Below are positions 46,292-54,602 of a DNA stretch of 64,000 bases, piece by piece. The position numbers and the translations under genes are program-made. The notes under the pieces are model-generated. The model searched no databases and was not told the origin of the DNA. It saw nothing but the letters and a program-made list of their open reading frames with translations. This DNA comes from Thermoflavimicrobium dichotomicum (lineage in GTDB: Bacteria > Bacillota > Bacilli > Thermoactinomycetales > Thermoactinomycetaceae). Within the stretch, counting starts at the first letter, position 1. The number at the start of each line of letters is the position of its first letter. Where the stretch lies: positions 93,876 to 157,875 of the forward strand of contig NZ_FORR01000007.1 of assembly GCF_900114055.1 (NCBI RefSeq), in the 5' to 3' direction.

Positions 46292-48043
46292 TCAAGCGCC
46301 CCCTTCCAAAACTAATGACTCCAGTTGCTGTCTTTCGTACATGTCCCGATACCATCCGTCATTTTCCATCAACTCCTGGTGGGTTCCATATTCAACAATC
46401 CGTCCTTCATCCATGACAATGATCTGGTCTGCCAGTTCTACGGCACTTAACCGATGGGCAGCAATCAGAGTCGTCTTGTTCGCACGGTTTTCACGCAATG
46501 CTTTTAAAATGGATGCTTCTGTTTTCGCATCAACTGCTGAGAGCGAGTCATCCAGGATCAAGATTTCAGGATCTAACAACAAGGCCCTGGCAATCGAAAT
46601 CCTCTGCTTTTGCCCACCTGATAATGTAACCCCTTTTTCTCCAACAACCGTTTGATACCCATGTTCAAACTCCAAAATGTCTTCATGAATGCAAGCGATG
46701 CGCGCGACTTCTTCTACCTCTTCCTGTGTCGCATCAGGTCTTCCAAATGCGATATTTTCTTTGATCGTCATTGAGAAGAGGACATATTCCTGTGGAACAT
46801 AGCCGATCGCTTCACGTAAGCGATGAAGTTTATAATCCGTAATCGAACATCCGCCAATGCGAATGACTCCATCTTGGATATCAAACTCCCGTAACAGCAA
46901 CCGCAAAAAAGTCGTTTTCCCACTGCCCGTTTTCCCAACAATCCCCAATGTTTCCCCTTTTCGAATGCTGACTCCAATATCCTCCAATGCTGGAGTCGGG
47001 CTACCTGGATATGTAAATGACCGGATTTGATATTGAATATCTCCTGTTGGCAGCTTGTCAATTGCATTCACTTGATCCTGGATATCCGGTTTCATGCTCA
47101 GCAGTTTCTGTACCCGATCATAAGAAGCCCGGCCACGTTCAACAATATTAAACAACCATCCAAAAGCCAGCATCGGCCAAATCAGATGTCCGAGGTAGAT
47201 GGTAAATTGGGTTAACTCCCCGATGGTCATCGTTCCATCAACGACCGCTACTGAGCCAAAAGCTACTGTTAAAAAGAAAGACACTCCTACACACAAAATA
47301 ATCGTTGGGTCATATAAGGCATCAATCTTGGCGACAGCAATATTTTTCTCCACTACATCATCCAACAATTCTTTAAATACTTTCTTTTCAGCCTCTTCTT
47401 GACCAAATGCCTTAATCACGCGCATACCCGAAATATTTTCCTGCACTTTATCATTGGTATCTGAAAAAGCTTCTTGCGCCACATGAAAACGTTGATGCAA
47501 CAAATTCCCATAGTAGTTGGTCAGCCAAGCCATGATCGGCATCGGAATCAAAGCGATCAGCGTCAGTTTCCAATCAATAAATACGGCCATGGTAAATATG
47601 ACAACACTCCCGATACTGATCGAATCAGCCAGTGTAAGTACTCCCTCACCCGCTGTGGTGGCAATTGCCTGAATGTCATTGGTCGCATGCGCCATCAAAT
47701 CTCCTGTACGATGCCGATGGAAAAACGATGGAGACATTTTCGTAAAATGCTCATACAGTTGATTCCTTAGCAATTGTCCCAAACGATGGGCTGCCCCAAA
47801 CAATTGGATCCGCCAAAAATAACCCAATCCATAGGAAGCGGCTCCCACTCCGATACACAGCACAGACCAGAAAAGCAGGTCTTTGACTGTTAAACTGCCT
47901 GCTGCAATTTGATCCACCACATGGCGTATAGCATAGGGGGGTAACAATCCCAGTAGTGCCAATAGCAACAAGGCAGCAATTCCTGTTATATAACTTTTTT
48001 TCTCTTTTTTGAAAAACCACCATAAATCCCTAAAAATACTCAA
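46292..48043 (-). CDS. yheI: ABC exporter half-transporter (YheI/BmrC-like)
   Basis: A 583-residue half-exporter. Walker A GKTGSGKTT, signature LSGGQKQR, and Walker B ILILDDSLSAVDAKTE, where Asp stands in place of the catalytic Glu, marking the degenerate site usual in this heterodimer class. Start TTG 48043 is set by GGAGGAGTGG 10 bases upstream. In B. subtilis this pair (BmrCD) is a drug-induced multidrug exporter. Upstream is a leader with hairpins and a short ORF. Confidence 0.92.
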   Translation of the reverse strand: MSIFRDLWWFFKKEKKSYITGIAALLLLALLGLLPPYAIRHVVDQIAAGSLTVKDLLFWSVLCIGVGAASYGLGYFWRIQLFGAAHRLGQLLRNQLYEHFTKMSPSFFHRHRTGDLMAHATNDIQAIATTAGEGVLTLADSISIGSVVIFTMAVFIDWKLTLIALIPMPIMAWLTNYYGNLLHQRFHVAQEAFSDTNDKVQENISGMRVIKAFGQEEAEKKVFKELLDDVVEKNIAVAKIDALYDPTIILCVGVSFFLTVAFGSVAVVDGTMTIGELTQFTIYLGHLIWPMLAFGWLFNIVERGRASYDRVQKLLSMKPDIQDQVNAIDKLPTGDIQYQIRSFTYPGSPTPALEDIGVSIRKGETLGIVGKTGSGKTTFLRLLLREFDIQDGVIRIGGCSITDYKLHRLREAIGYVPQEYVLFSMTIKENIAFGRPDATQEEVEEVARIACIHEDILEFEHGYQTVVGEKGVTLSGGQKQRISIARALLLDPEILILDDSLSAVDAKTEASILKALRENRANKTTLIAAHRLSAVELADQIIVMDEGRIVEYGTHQELMENDGWYRDMYERQQLESLVLEGGA

Positions 48044-48064
48044 AATAACCACTCCTCCATAAAA

Positions 48065-48152
48065 AAGGAAGCACATAGCAAATCCTATGGCTTCCTTCCT
48101 GCATAAGAAAATAAAAACTAACCATAGGGATGCCAAGCAACCTTAGGTTAGT
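48065..48152 (-). promoter_or_regulatory. Attenuator: antiterminator and terminator hairpins before yheI
   Basis: The terminator stem is AAGGAAGCCATAG with CTATGTGCTTCCTT (48097-48065), followed by TTTTAT. Upstream, ACTAACC/GGTTAGT (48152-48117) forms another hairpin whose loop contains CCTATGG (48128-48122). That loop is complementary to the CCATAGG in the terminator arm (48090-48084), so an alternative pairing would block the terminator. This is the structure expected for leader-controlled antitermination. Confidence 0.75.
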
Positions 48153-48204
48153 CTTTTATAACAAGAGAAATATATATGACAGAAAAAATTTTATGATGAG
48201 TCTG

Positions 48205-48324
48205 TCATATGTAAAAACACCTAGAAGGTCGCCCTATGTCGATATGAAGTTGGCAGTTTTGAATCATTCCACCCATGACAGGAAATTGAGGCAAAAATCC
48301 ATCTAATTTTACCAACTTTCTCAT
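48205..48324 (-). CDS. 39-residue leader peptide of the ABC exporter operon
   Basis: ATG 48324 to TGA 48205, with GAAGGGAG 9 bases upstream and a sigma-A promoter 40 bases further. The peptide reads MRKLVKLDGFLPQF, then PVMGGMIQNCQLHID, then IGRPSRCFYI. The last codons lie in a hairpin (ATATGACAGA 48210-48201 with TCTGTCATAT 48183-48174), so ribosome position would change RNA folding. In B. subtilis the leader peptide BmrB controls bmrCD this way; I infer the same role here but cannot compare sequences. Confidence 0.65.
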   Translation of the reverse strand: MRKLVKLDGFLPQFPVMGGMIQNCQLHIDIGRPSRCFYI

Positions 48325-48363
48325 GACATAGCACTCCCTTCTGCGATCGATTTGGATATCTAC

Positions 48364-48392
48364 ATACTACACAATTTATACAAATTTGTAAA
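48364..48392 (-). promoter_or_regulatory. Promoter of the exporter leader
   Basis: On the minus strand TTTACA (48392-48387), 17 bases, TAGTAT (48369-48364). It places the transcript start near 48357 and gives a leader of about 310 bases before yheI. Confidence 0.6.
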
Positions 48393-48400
48393 GAATAAAT

Positions 48401-48740
48401 TTGAAAATTTACTTTTATATAATATTGCGATCAATTATTTTTATTCATATACAATCCATTATTAAAATAGTTTCCGGAATCATACAAAAAAACAGCCATT
48501 CCCTACACTCGAATAATGGCTTTTTCTTTCATTCGAATGATCTGTTCTCATTAAAAAATAAATCTGTGGCTTGTTTTATTACAGACCCCATTCTGCTTGA
48601 GGATATTTATCTCCCAGGGAGTTTTGCAAATCTGTAATTTCAAACGTTGCATAATTGTCGGTTCGAAGCTATTCCATTCTGGATACAACTAAAACCCGTG
48701 TGCGAATTTTGAAATATCAACTGTTTTTATTGTGGCAAAA
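48401..48740. other. Gene-free A/T-rich stretch
   Basis: No convincing gene on either strand. A hairpin of GCCATT with AATGGC followed by TTTTTC lies at 48494-48526 and looks like an orphan plus-strand terminator, perhaps left from a lost gene. Confidence 0.5.
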
Positions 48741-48743
48741 ACA

Positions 48744-48796
48744 AAAAAAGTCCGTAAACCTCCGATCTTGCAAAAATCCGGGAGGTTCACAGACTT
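48744..48796 (-). terminator. Terminator after the 189-residue gene
   Basis: On the minus strand AAGTCTGTGAACCTCC pairs with GGAGGTTTACGGACTT (two mismatches), followed by TTTTTTTG. Confidence 0.75.
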
Positions 48797-48886
48797 CTTT
48801 ATGATCTGCAATTTAGATGGATCCTTTTTGGTACTGATATTTCTGTCTAAGCATTCTCGACACAGGTAGTATCCATAAGAGGTTGT

Positions 48887-49456
48887 TTACAATCCCAAAT
48901 AAAATAGTTGCTTCCGGTATGTCGGGTCAAAAACAGCTTTTCCTAACGATTCATTATGTTTATGGCGATGAGTTGACTTCTTACAGTTTGATAGCATTTG
49001 ACTGATTGCATCGATCGTTTGGTCATACAAGCTTAAAATTTCATCCCCAACCTGTTCCAATGTGGCTAAGGAAAACGAAACACTGACAACTTTGGGATCT
49101 GTCTTAAACTCGTATTCCACTTTGTATTCTACTTCTGAATCAAGTGACTTCAGTTTTTCGACCATTATGGGTATTCTGGCCACAGGCTGATCTTTTCCAC
49201 CATAAAAACCGAGCAATAGCCAATTTCCAAATTGATAATGAATTCCTTTTTTGTCTTTCCGATAGGTAATCGCTATACGTTCATCTTCTTCCGAGTACAC
49301 CTGCAACTTATCAGACAAATCTTTCATACATTCAAAAGCCCACTCGGCTACTTCTACATGATGAAACACTTCATGAAATGGATGGCCTAATTTTTCCTGT
49401 TTATTCCAATCCTTCGTAGCAAGAGACGATTCCATCTTTTCCAACTTTTCTCTCAT
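48887..49456 (-). CDS. Unrecognised soluble protein
   Basis: A 189-residue protein I do not recognise. It is soluble and mixed alpha/beta; the middle part (KGIHYQFGNWLLLGFYGGKDQPVA, split over residues 70-93) looks like a beta-rich sensor or nuclease-associated fold, and the last third is helical with THRHKHNESLGKAVFDP. ATG 49456 directly follows AAGGAGG with no spacer, so TTG 49444 or ATG 49435 may be the real start. It has its own TATAAT-like promoter (about 49484) and terminator. Confidence 0.55.
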   Translation of the reverse strand: MREKLEKMESSLATKDWNKQEKLGHPFHEVFHHVEVAEWAFECMKDLSDKLQVYSEEDERIAITYRKDKKGIHYQFGNWLLLGFYGGKDQPVARIPIMVEKLKSLDSEVEYKVEYEFKTDPKVVSVSFSLATLEQVGDEILSLYDQTIDAISQMLSNCKKSTHRHKHNESLGKAVFDPTYRKQLFYLGL

Positions 49457-49490
49457 CCTCCTTATCGTTTTCTCACTCTACATTATAACA

Positions 49491-49522
49491 AGAGCTCTAC
49501 CCAAATTTTGGGGTAGAGCTCT
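49491..49522 (-). terminator. Terminator of the Tm-1-like operon
   Basis: AGAGCTCTACCC and GGGTAGAGCTCT form a 12-base perfect stem 10 bases after the last operon gene. T-rich on the plus side; the minus side is TTGTTATAATG, which also supplies a promoter-like -10 for the next gene. Confidence 0.75.
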
Positions 49523-49532
49523 GATTTCTTTT

Positions 49533-50366
49533 TTACCTATTTTTCACAGATTTGAATTTCTCCACTTGCGAGCGAATGGCAACTTCTGTGGGCAAGCGCT
49601 CCATACTGGAAGCTCCAAAGAAGCCATCGATTCCCTGGGTCATCTCCAGCACTTGCTGAACATCTTCAGGTTCTGCAATCGGTCCACCATGACAGAGTAC
49701 GAGTACTTCCGGGTTTACTTCTTTCGCCGCATCATGAATCGCCTGTACTCTTTCAGCCGCTTTTTCGATCGTTAAAGCAGTCGTTGCACCAATGGAACCT
49801 TTTGTAGTCAATCCAACATGGGCCACGATGACATCTGCACCCACTTCCGCCATCGCTCTGGCTTCTTTTTCATTAAATACATAAGGACATGTAAGCATGT
49901 CCAACTCATGAGCCTGACGAACCATTTCCACTTCCAAATCAAATCCCATTCCTGTTTCTTCAAGATTCTGGCGGAACACTCCATCGATCAGACCAACGGT
50001 TGGGAAGTTTTGCACTCCATCAAAACCCATTTCTTTTAACTGTTTGAGGAACACAGGCATGAGACGGAAAGGATCGGTTCCACAAACCCCTGCGAGTACA
50101 GGGGTATCTTTCACTACAGGTAAAACCTCTGCTGCCATCTCCACCACAATGCCGTTCGCATCCCCATAAGGCATTAATCCGGCCAATGAGCCACGCCCTG
50201 CCATCCGATACCGTCCTGAATTGTAGATAATAATGAGATCAGCGCCTCCCTCTTCAGCGAACTTCGCTGAAATTCCAGTTCCGGCACCACATCCAATAAT
50301 CGGTAATCCCTGGCTTACTGTTTCTTTTAACCGACGTAGTGATTCACTGCGAGAAATGAATGGCAT
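49533..50366 (-). CDS. Phosphoenolpyruvate hydrolase family TIM-barrel protein
   Basis: A 277-residue TIM barrel of the PEP_hydrolase family (PF09370). Motifs: [35 protein letters not shown], read across residues 20-55, then [29 protein letters not shown] and [13 protein letters not shown]. In plants the same domain is fused to a UPF0261 domain in Tm-1, the tomato mosaic virus resistance protein. Here it is a separate gene, 18 bases after a UPF0261 gene. The real reaction is not established. Confidence 0.88.
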   Translation of the reverse strand: MPFISRSESLRRLKETVSQGLPIIGCGAGTGISAKFAEEGGADLIIIYNSGRYRMAGRGSLAGLMPYGDANGIVVEMAAEVLPVVKDTPVLAGVCGTDPFRLMPVFLKQLKEMGFDGVQNFPTVGLIDGVFRQNLEETGMGFDLEVEMVRQAHELDMLTCPYVFNEKEARAMAEVGADVIVAHVGLTTKGSIGATTALTIEKAAERVQAIHDAAKEVNPEVLVLCHGGPIAEPEDVQQVLEMTQGIDGFFGASSMERLPTEVAIRSQVEKFKSVKNR

Positions 50367-50384
50367 ACCAAAGATCCCCTTTCT

Positions 50385-51602
50385 TTATTTTTGATATTCT
50401 TTTACAAAAGTGAGCAGTTTTTGTGTTACCGCTTGCGCAAAAACTTCATCGTTAATATTGCAATCCAGTTCAACCACTTCGATATCTTTGCGTACGTTTT
50501 CCTTAATCGCCTTGAACAAGGCCTGATTGGCTTCTGGCCACCAAAACTCTTCTCCAGGTGCATCCAGTTCTGACAATCCTTTTAGCGGTAAAAAGAAAGC
50601 TACAGGTCCTAGAGAGCGATTTGCTTTTTCAGCCAGCATGCGTCCTAAAACCTCATTTTCCTCTGGGGTTGTCCGCATTAAAGTCACATTCGGGTTCCAG
50701 GCATATAGCAAGCGATCTTTATACTTTTCTGGAACGGTGTCCATCCCCCAAAAATTCACCATATCCAGACAGCCAGGAGCAATGACTTGAGGAATCCCCA
50801 GTTTTCCAGCAGCTTCCAGGCGGGAAGGGCCAGCTGACATCACGCCTCCTGCCAATTCATCTGCCAGTTCTGTGGTTGTCACTTCAAGCACTCCTGATAT
50901 GTATCCTTTAGCAATGAGCGACTCCATCATTTGGCCGCCCGTCCCTGTAGCATGGAAAACAAGAACTTCATAATGATCCCGTTCGATGATTTCTTTGCAT
51001 CGATTTACCAGTTTGGTCGTGTTTCCAAACATGGATGCGGCTATGAGTGGCTTGCTTTCTACTTGAGGAACCGCCGTTTCTGCCATACCCACAATGGCTC
51101 CAACGGCATTGGCATAAATTTGGGCACTAATTTGATTCACGCCGGATACGTCCAGAATGGAAGGAAACATGACGATATCACTTGTTCCCACATAAGGCTG
51201 TGTATCTCCAGAAGCGACAGTACTTACCATGACTTTCGGAACGCCGATCGGTAATGCTCTTAGTCCGGCCGTTCCGATGACAGTCCCGTTGGAACCCCCC
51301 ATCGAAAAAGCAGCCTGGATTCTCCCTTGTTCATACAACTCTTTTACCACAGAAGTAATCCCTTTGGTCATAACAGCCATTGCTAAAGATTTATCTTTTG
51401 TTTTCCTAAGTTCATCCAGGGAAGAGCCACCAGCCCGTGCAACTTGATCCGCACTCACATCTGGCTGGATCAATGGATCCCCCAGTACTCCTACATCAAT
51501 CAACAGGGTTTGATGTCCTCTTTTCTCAAACTCTGTTTTGACAAAAATAAAATCGTTCCCCTTCGTATCCAACGCCCCTATAACTGCGATCGTTTTCGGC
51601 AT
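50385..51602 (-). CDS. Tm-1-like ATP-binding protein (UPF0261), copy A
   Basis: A 405-residue protein of the UPF0261/Tm-1 N-terminal family. It opens KTIAVIGALDTKGNDF and contains FSMGGSNGTVIGTAGLRALP, VASGDTQPYVGTSDI, HATGTGGQMMESL, and GCLDMVNFWGMDTVPEKY. In plant Tm-1 this part binds ATP. ATG 51602 has AAAGGTGAGAGC ahead. It is a close paralogue of the next gene upstream. Confidence 0.9.
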   Translation of the reverse strand: MPKTIAVIGALDTKGNDFIFVKTEFEKRGHQTLLIDVGVLGDPLIQPDVSADQVARAGGSSLDELRKTKDKSLAMAVMTKGITSVVKELYEQGRIQAAFSMGGSNGTVIGTAGLRALPIGVPKVMVSTVASGDTQPYVGTSDIVMFPSILDVSGVNQISAQIYANAVGAIVGMAETAVPQVESKPLIAASMFGNTTKLVNRCKEIIERDHYEVLVFHATGTGGQMMESLIAKGYISGVLEVTTTELADELAGGVMSAGPSRLEAAGKLGIPQVIAPGCLDMVNFWGMDTVPEKYKDRLLYAWNPNVTLMRTTPEENEVLGRMLAEKANRSLGPVAFFLPLKGLSELDAPGEEFWWPEANQALFKAIKENVRKDIEVVELDCNINDEVFAQAVTQKLLTFVKEYQK

Positions 51603-51841
51603 GCTCTCACCTTTTTTCTTGTTCAATCTGAGAAGTGCCAAAAATATTCCATACTTAAATAAAAATAAATCGACAGGTATATGATAACATTCAATTTTTT
51701 TATTCGATAGATTTTCCTCAAAATATTCCCTGTTCCTTGTCTATTTTATCTCGAGTGCGAAAAGAAACGTTTTATCCATTCTATTAAAAATACACGATAG
51801 AGCCAGTTTCTTTGTAAACAATCATCTTGGTTCACGAAAGT

Positions 51842-53068
51842 TCACTGGCTATTTTCATTTATAAATTCTAGCAATTTGTTGGTAATCGCTTGCGCAAACT
51901 CCTCGTCATTAATGTTACAATCCAGTTCAACCACTTCGATATCCTTGCGAAGATGATATTTAATTGCATCAAACAAGGCTTGATTGGCTTCCGGCCACCA
52001 AAATAAATTCCCGGGCGAATCCAGTTCAGATATTCCCTTCAATGGAAGAAAAACAGCAACTGGGCCCGTTGCCTGATTCAGTTTCTCAGCCAGAGTCCGC
52101 CCCAGTATCTCATTTTCCTCTGGGGTTGTCCGCATTAAAGTCACATTCGGGTTCCAGGCATAAAGCAAACGATCTTTGTATTTTTCAGGTACGGTATTCA
52201 TTCCCCAGAAATTCACCATATCCAGACAGCCTGGGGCTACCACTTGGGGAACTCCCCATTTTGCTGCGGCATCCAAACGTGAGGGGCCTGCAGAAAGTAC
52301 ACCACCAGCCAATTCATCGGCGAGCTCTGTTGTAGTTACGTCAAGCACACCAACAATATCTCCTCTTTCGATCAAAGCTTCCATCGTCTGTCCACCTGTA
52401 CCTGTGGCATGGAAGACAAGGACTTCATAATTATTCTGTTCAATGACTTCCTTACAGCGGTTGATCAATCTCGTTGTATTGCCAAACATCGATGCTGCAA
52501 TCACTGGCTTGTTTTGCGGCTGAGTCACTTCCGCCTCTAACATTCCCACCAATGCTCCTACAGCTTTGGCGTATATTTGCGCACTGATCCGATTGACGCC
52601 TGATACGTCCAGAATGGAAGGGATCATCACCACATCGCTAATTCCTACATATGGTTGTGTATCTCCAGAAGCAACCGTACTTACCATGACTTTGGGAATG
52701 CCTAAAGGAAGAGCCCGTAACCCAGAGGTACCAATCATCGTACCATTTGATCCTCCCATGGAAATACCGGCATCAATTAGCCCCATCTGATACAAATCTC
52801 GCATCACAATGGAAATGCCCCGGGTCATCACTTCCATGGCAAAGGATTTATCCCTTTTTTGCCTTAATTCCAATAAAGTGGAACCGCCTGCAAGAGCCAC
52901 TTTGTCCGATGAGATATCCGGTTGGATCAGGGGTTCACCCAAGACACCTACATCGATTAACAAGGGCTGATGTCCCGACTTTTCAATTTCCTTTTTTATA
53001 TATAAAAAATCATTCCCTTTCGTATCCAATGCGCCAATAACTGCAATCGTCCTTCTTGATTTTGGCAT
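51842..53068 (-). CDS. Tm-1-like ATP-binding protein (UPF0261), copy B
   Basis: A 408-residue paralogue of copy A with the same motifs: TIAVIGALDTKGNDF, ISMGGSNGTMIGTSGLRALP, HATGTGGQTMEAL, and GCLDMVNFWGMNTVPEKY. The two are very similar through most of their length, so this is a tandem duplication. AAAGGTGAGAGTG precedes ATG 53068. A gap of 239 bases separates it from copy A. First gene of the operon. Confidence 0.9.
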   Translation of the reverse strand: MPKSRRTIAVIGALDTKGNDFLYIKKEIEKSGHQPLLIDVGVLGEPLIQPDISSDKVALAGGSTLLELRQKRDKSFAMEVMTRGISIVMRDLYQMGLIDAGISMGGSNGTMIGTSGLRALPLGIPKVMVSTVASGDTQPYVGISDVVMIPSILDVSGVNRISAQIYAKAVGALVGMLEAEVTQPQNKPVIAASMFGNTTRLINRCKEVIEQNNYEVLVFHATGTGGQTMEALIERGDIVGVLDVTTTELADELAGGVLSAGPSRLDAAAKWGVPQVVAPGCLDMVNFWGMNTVPEKYKDRLLYAWNPNVTLMRTTPEENEILGRTLAEKLNQATGPVAVFLPLKGISELDSPGNLFWWPEANQALFDAIKYHLRKDIEVVELDCNINDEEFAQAITNKLLEFINENSQ

Positions 53069-53186
53069 CACTCTCACCTTTTCTTCCTTTTTTTAGAAAG
53101 ATTGAATAAATCATGACTCATAGGGTTCACTTCCTTCCCTCTATCCGTATATCCCCCTTATCCACTACTAAACCAATCAAAATTCC

Positions 53187-53205
53187 ATACTTATAGATAG
53201 AGTAT
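53187..53205. promoter_or_regulatory. Candidate LysR binding site
   Basis: ATACT and AGTAT flank nine bases, a T-N11-A palindrome typical of LysR-type operators. It lies about 120 bases upstream of copy B. The 11 bases ACTTATAGATA recur at 54509-54519. The rest of 53069-53409 is A/T-rich with no gene. Confidence 0.45.
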
Positions 53206-53409
53206 TATACTTTATACACCAAAAAAATCATATATACATGGTAAATCTTCCTATTACTACTCTTATATGTATGAATCCCCCCTTCATTTGGATCTAATAT
53301 TATAATATTCATGGACTAATATGATTTACAATTGTTTTTATATATTGTATGTATAAAAACATTTTTAATAAAAATTATCTAAAAAGCAAGTCATATCCAT
53401 ATGAGACAA

Positions 53410-54315
53410 CTATCCTTGATTTTCACGCCACTCTTTGGCATATTCCCTGACCAAATGGATCCACTCTCTCAAAGCGGGTGTTAGCCACTTTTTCTTATGA
53501 TAGGCCAATTGGGTTACGACAGATGGATTTGGATCTTCCCAATTTAAAATCGCAAGCCGCCCTTCTTCCACTTCCTTTCGACAGGTAATCAAGGGAAGAT
53601 ATCCAATACCTAATCCTGCATAAATACAGCTCTTGATCGCTTCAATACTCCAAAATTCCAGATCAGGATCGGTTTCGATCGCATGTTTGCGTAAATATTG
53701 CTCAAAAATAGCTCGATAACTGCAGCCTGCTTCTGTATGTAAAAAAGTTTCTCCTCTTAAATCCTCTGCTTCTACATGGTCCAATGAGGCAAGCGGATGG
53801 TCAGCAGAAACAATCAAAGCCATTTTTTCAACGACGAGTGGTTCAATCTTCAAGTCTTCATCCTTCATTTCAGGTTCTAGCAAGAAGGCCACATCCAGTT
53901 CACCCCGCCGCAGCATGTTTCTCATTTCCCAACATACGCCTGGCTTTAAAATGATCTTTACTTGTGGAAACAATCGCTTATATTTTTGAATGACTTCTGG
54001 CAACCGAAATGATGCCAGTGATTCTGGTGCACCAATCACTAACATCCCACTGGGTTCCTGCCCACCTTGCACTGCTTTTTTGGCTTCATCATGGGTCTGT
54101 AACAAGGCAATGGCATAGGGTAATAATCGTTTTCCTGCCTCGGTCAACACAATCTTTTTCCCTAACCGATCAAACAAAGGCGCTCCCAATTCTTCTTCCA
54201 ATGCTTGAATTTGTGCGGTTACACTCGACTGAGCATAACCCAATTTTTCAGCAGCTCTTGTAAAACCACCAAGTTCTGCTACGACCTTAAAGGTGTGAAG
54301 CTGTCGCAATTCCAT
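53410..54315 (-). CDS. LysR family transcriptional regulator
   Basis: A 301-residue regulator. The winged helix at the N-terminus (LRQLHTFKVVAELGGFTRAAEKLGYAQSSVTAQIQALEEELG, residues 3-45) is followed by a periplasmic-binding-like effector domain starting GMLVIGAPESLASFRLPEV. ATG 54315 follows AAAGGGGAG. It sits between the Tm-1-like operon (downstream) and the APC permease (divergent), and probably controls both. The effector is unknown. Confidence 0.92.
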   Translation of the reverse strand: MELRQLHTFKVVAELGGFTRAAEKLGYAQSSVTAQIQALEEELGAPLFDRLGKKIVLTEAGKRLLPYAIALLQTHDEAKKAVQGGQEPSGMLVIGAPESLASFRLPEVIQKYKRLFPQVKIILKPGVCWEMRNMLRRGELDVAFLLEPEMKDEDLKIEPLVVEKMALIVSADHPLASLDHVEAEDLRGETFLHTEAGCSYRAIFEQYLRKHAIETDPDLEFWSIEAIKSCIYAGLGIGYLPLITCRKEVEEGRLAILNWEDPNPSVVTQLAYHKKKWLTPALREWIHLVREYAKEWRENQG

Positions 54316-54508
54316 GGTACACTCCCCTTTCATCGAAAAAAATGATAGAAATAAACTTATTTATCTATTTTACTGATTTGTTATCGTCATGTAAGCTAAA
54401 CATAGAGTTTGTTATTTGTCTGTCATGAACAACGTCCATTATAAAAGAGGTGAGCTAACTTCCTGCGAACTTTAGGCATCTTTATATCAGATAATACAAA
54501 AATATTCA

Positions 54509-54519
54509 ACTTATAGATA
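54509..54519. promoter_or_regulatory. Second copy of the putative LysR motif
   Basis: ACTTATAGATA, identical to 53189-53199. It is 85 bases before the APC permease start. Confidence 0.4.
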
Positions 54520-54602
54520 AATTCCCTGTAATATGCAGGTTTGTCAACGGGCTCATATCCATATTGCTTCCTGTTACTCTAAATGAAAAAGGAGAGACTT
54601 TT

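Noticed and set aside
48401..48637. Plus-strand ORF of 78 codons
   Set aside because: No ribosome binding site, very A/T-rich, and contains an orphan terminator hairpin; composition suggests non-coding DNA.
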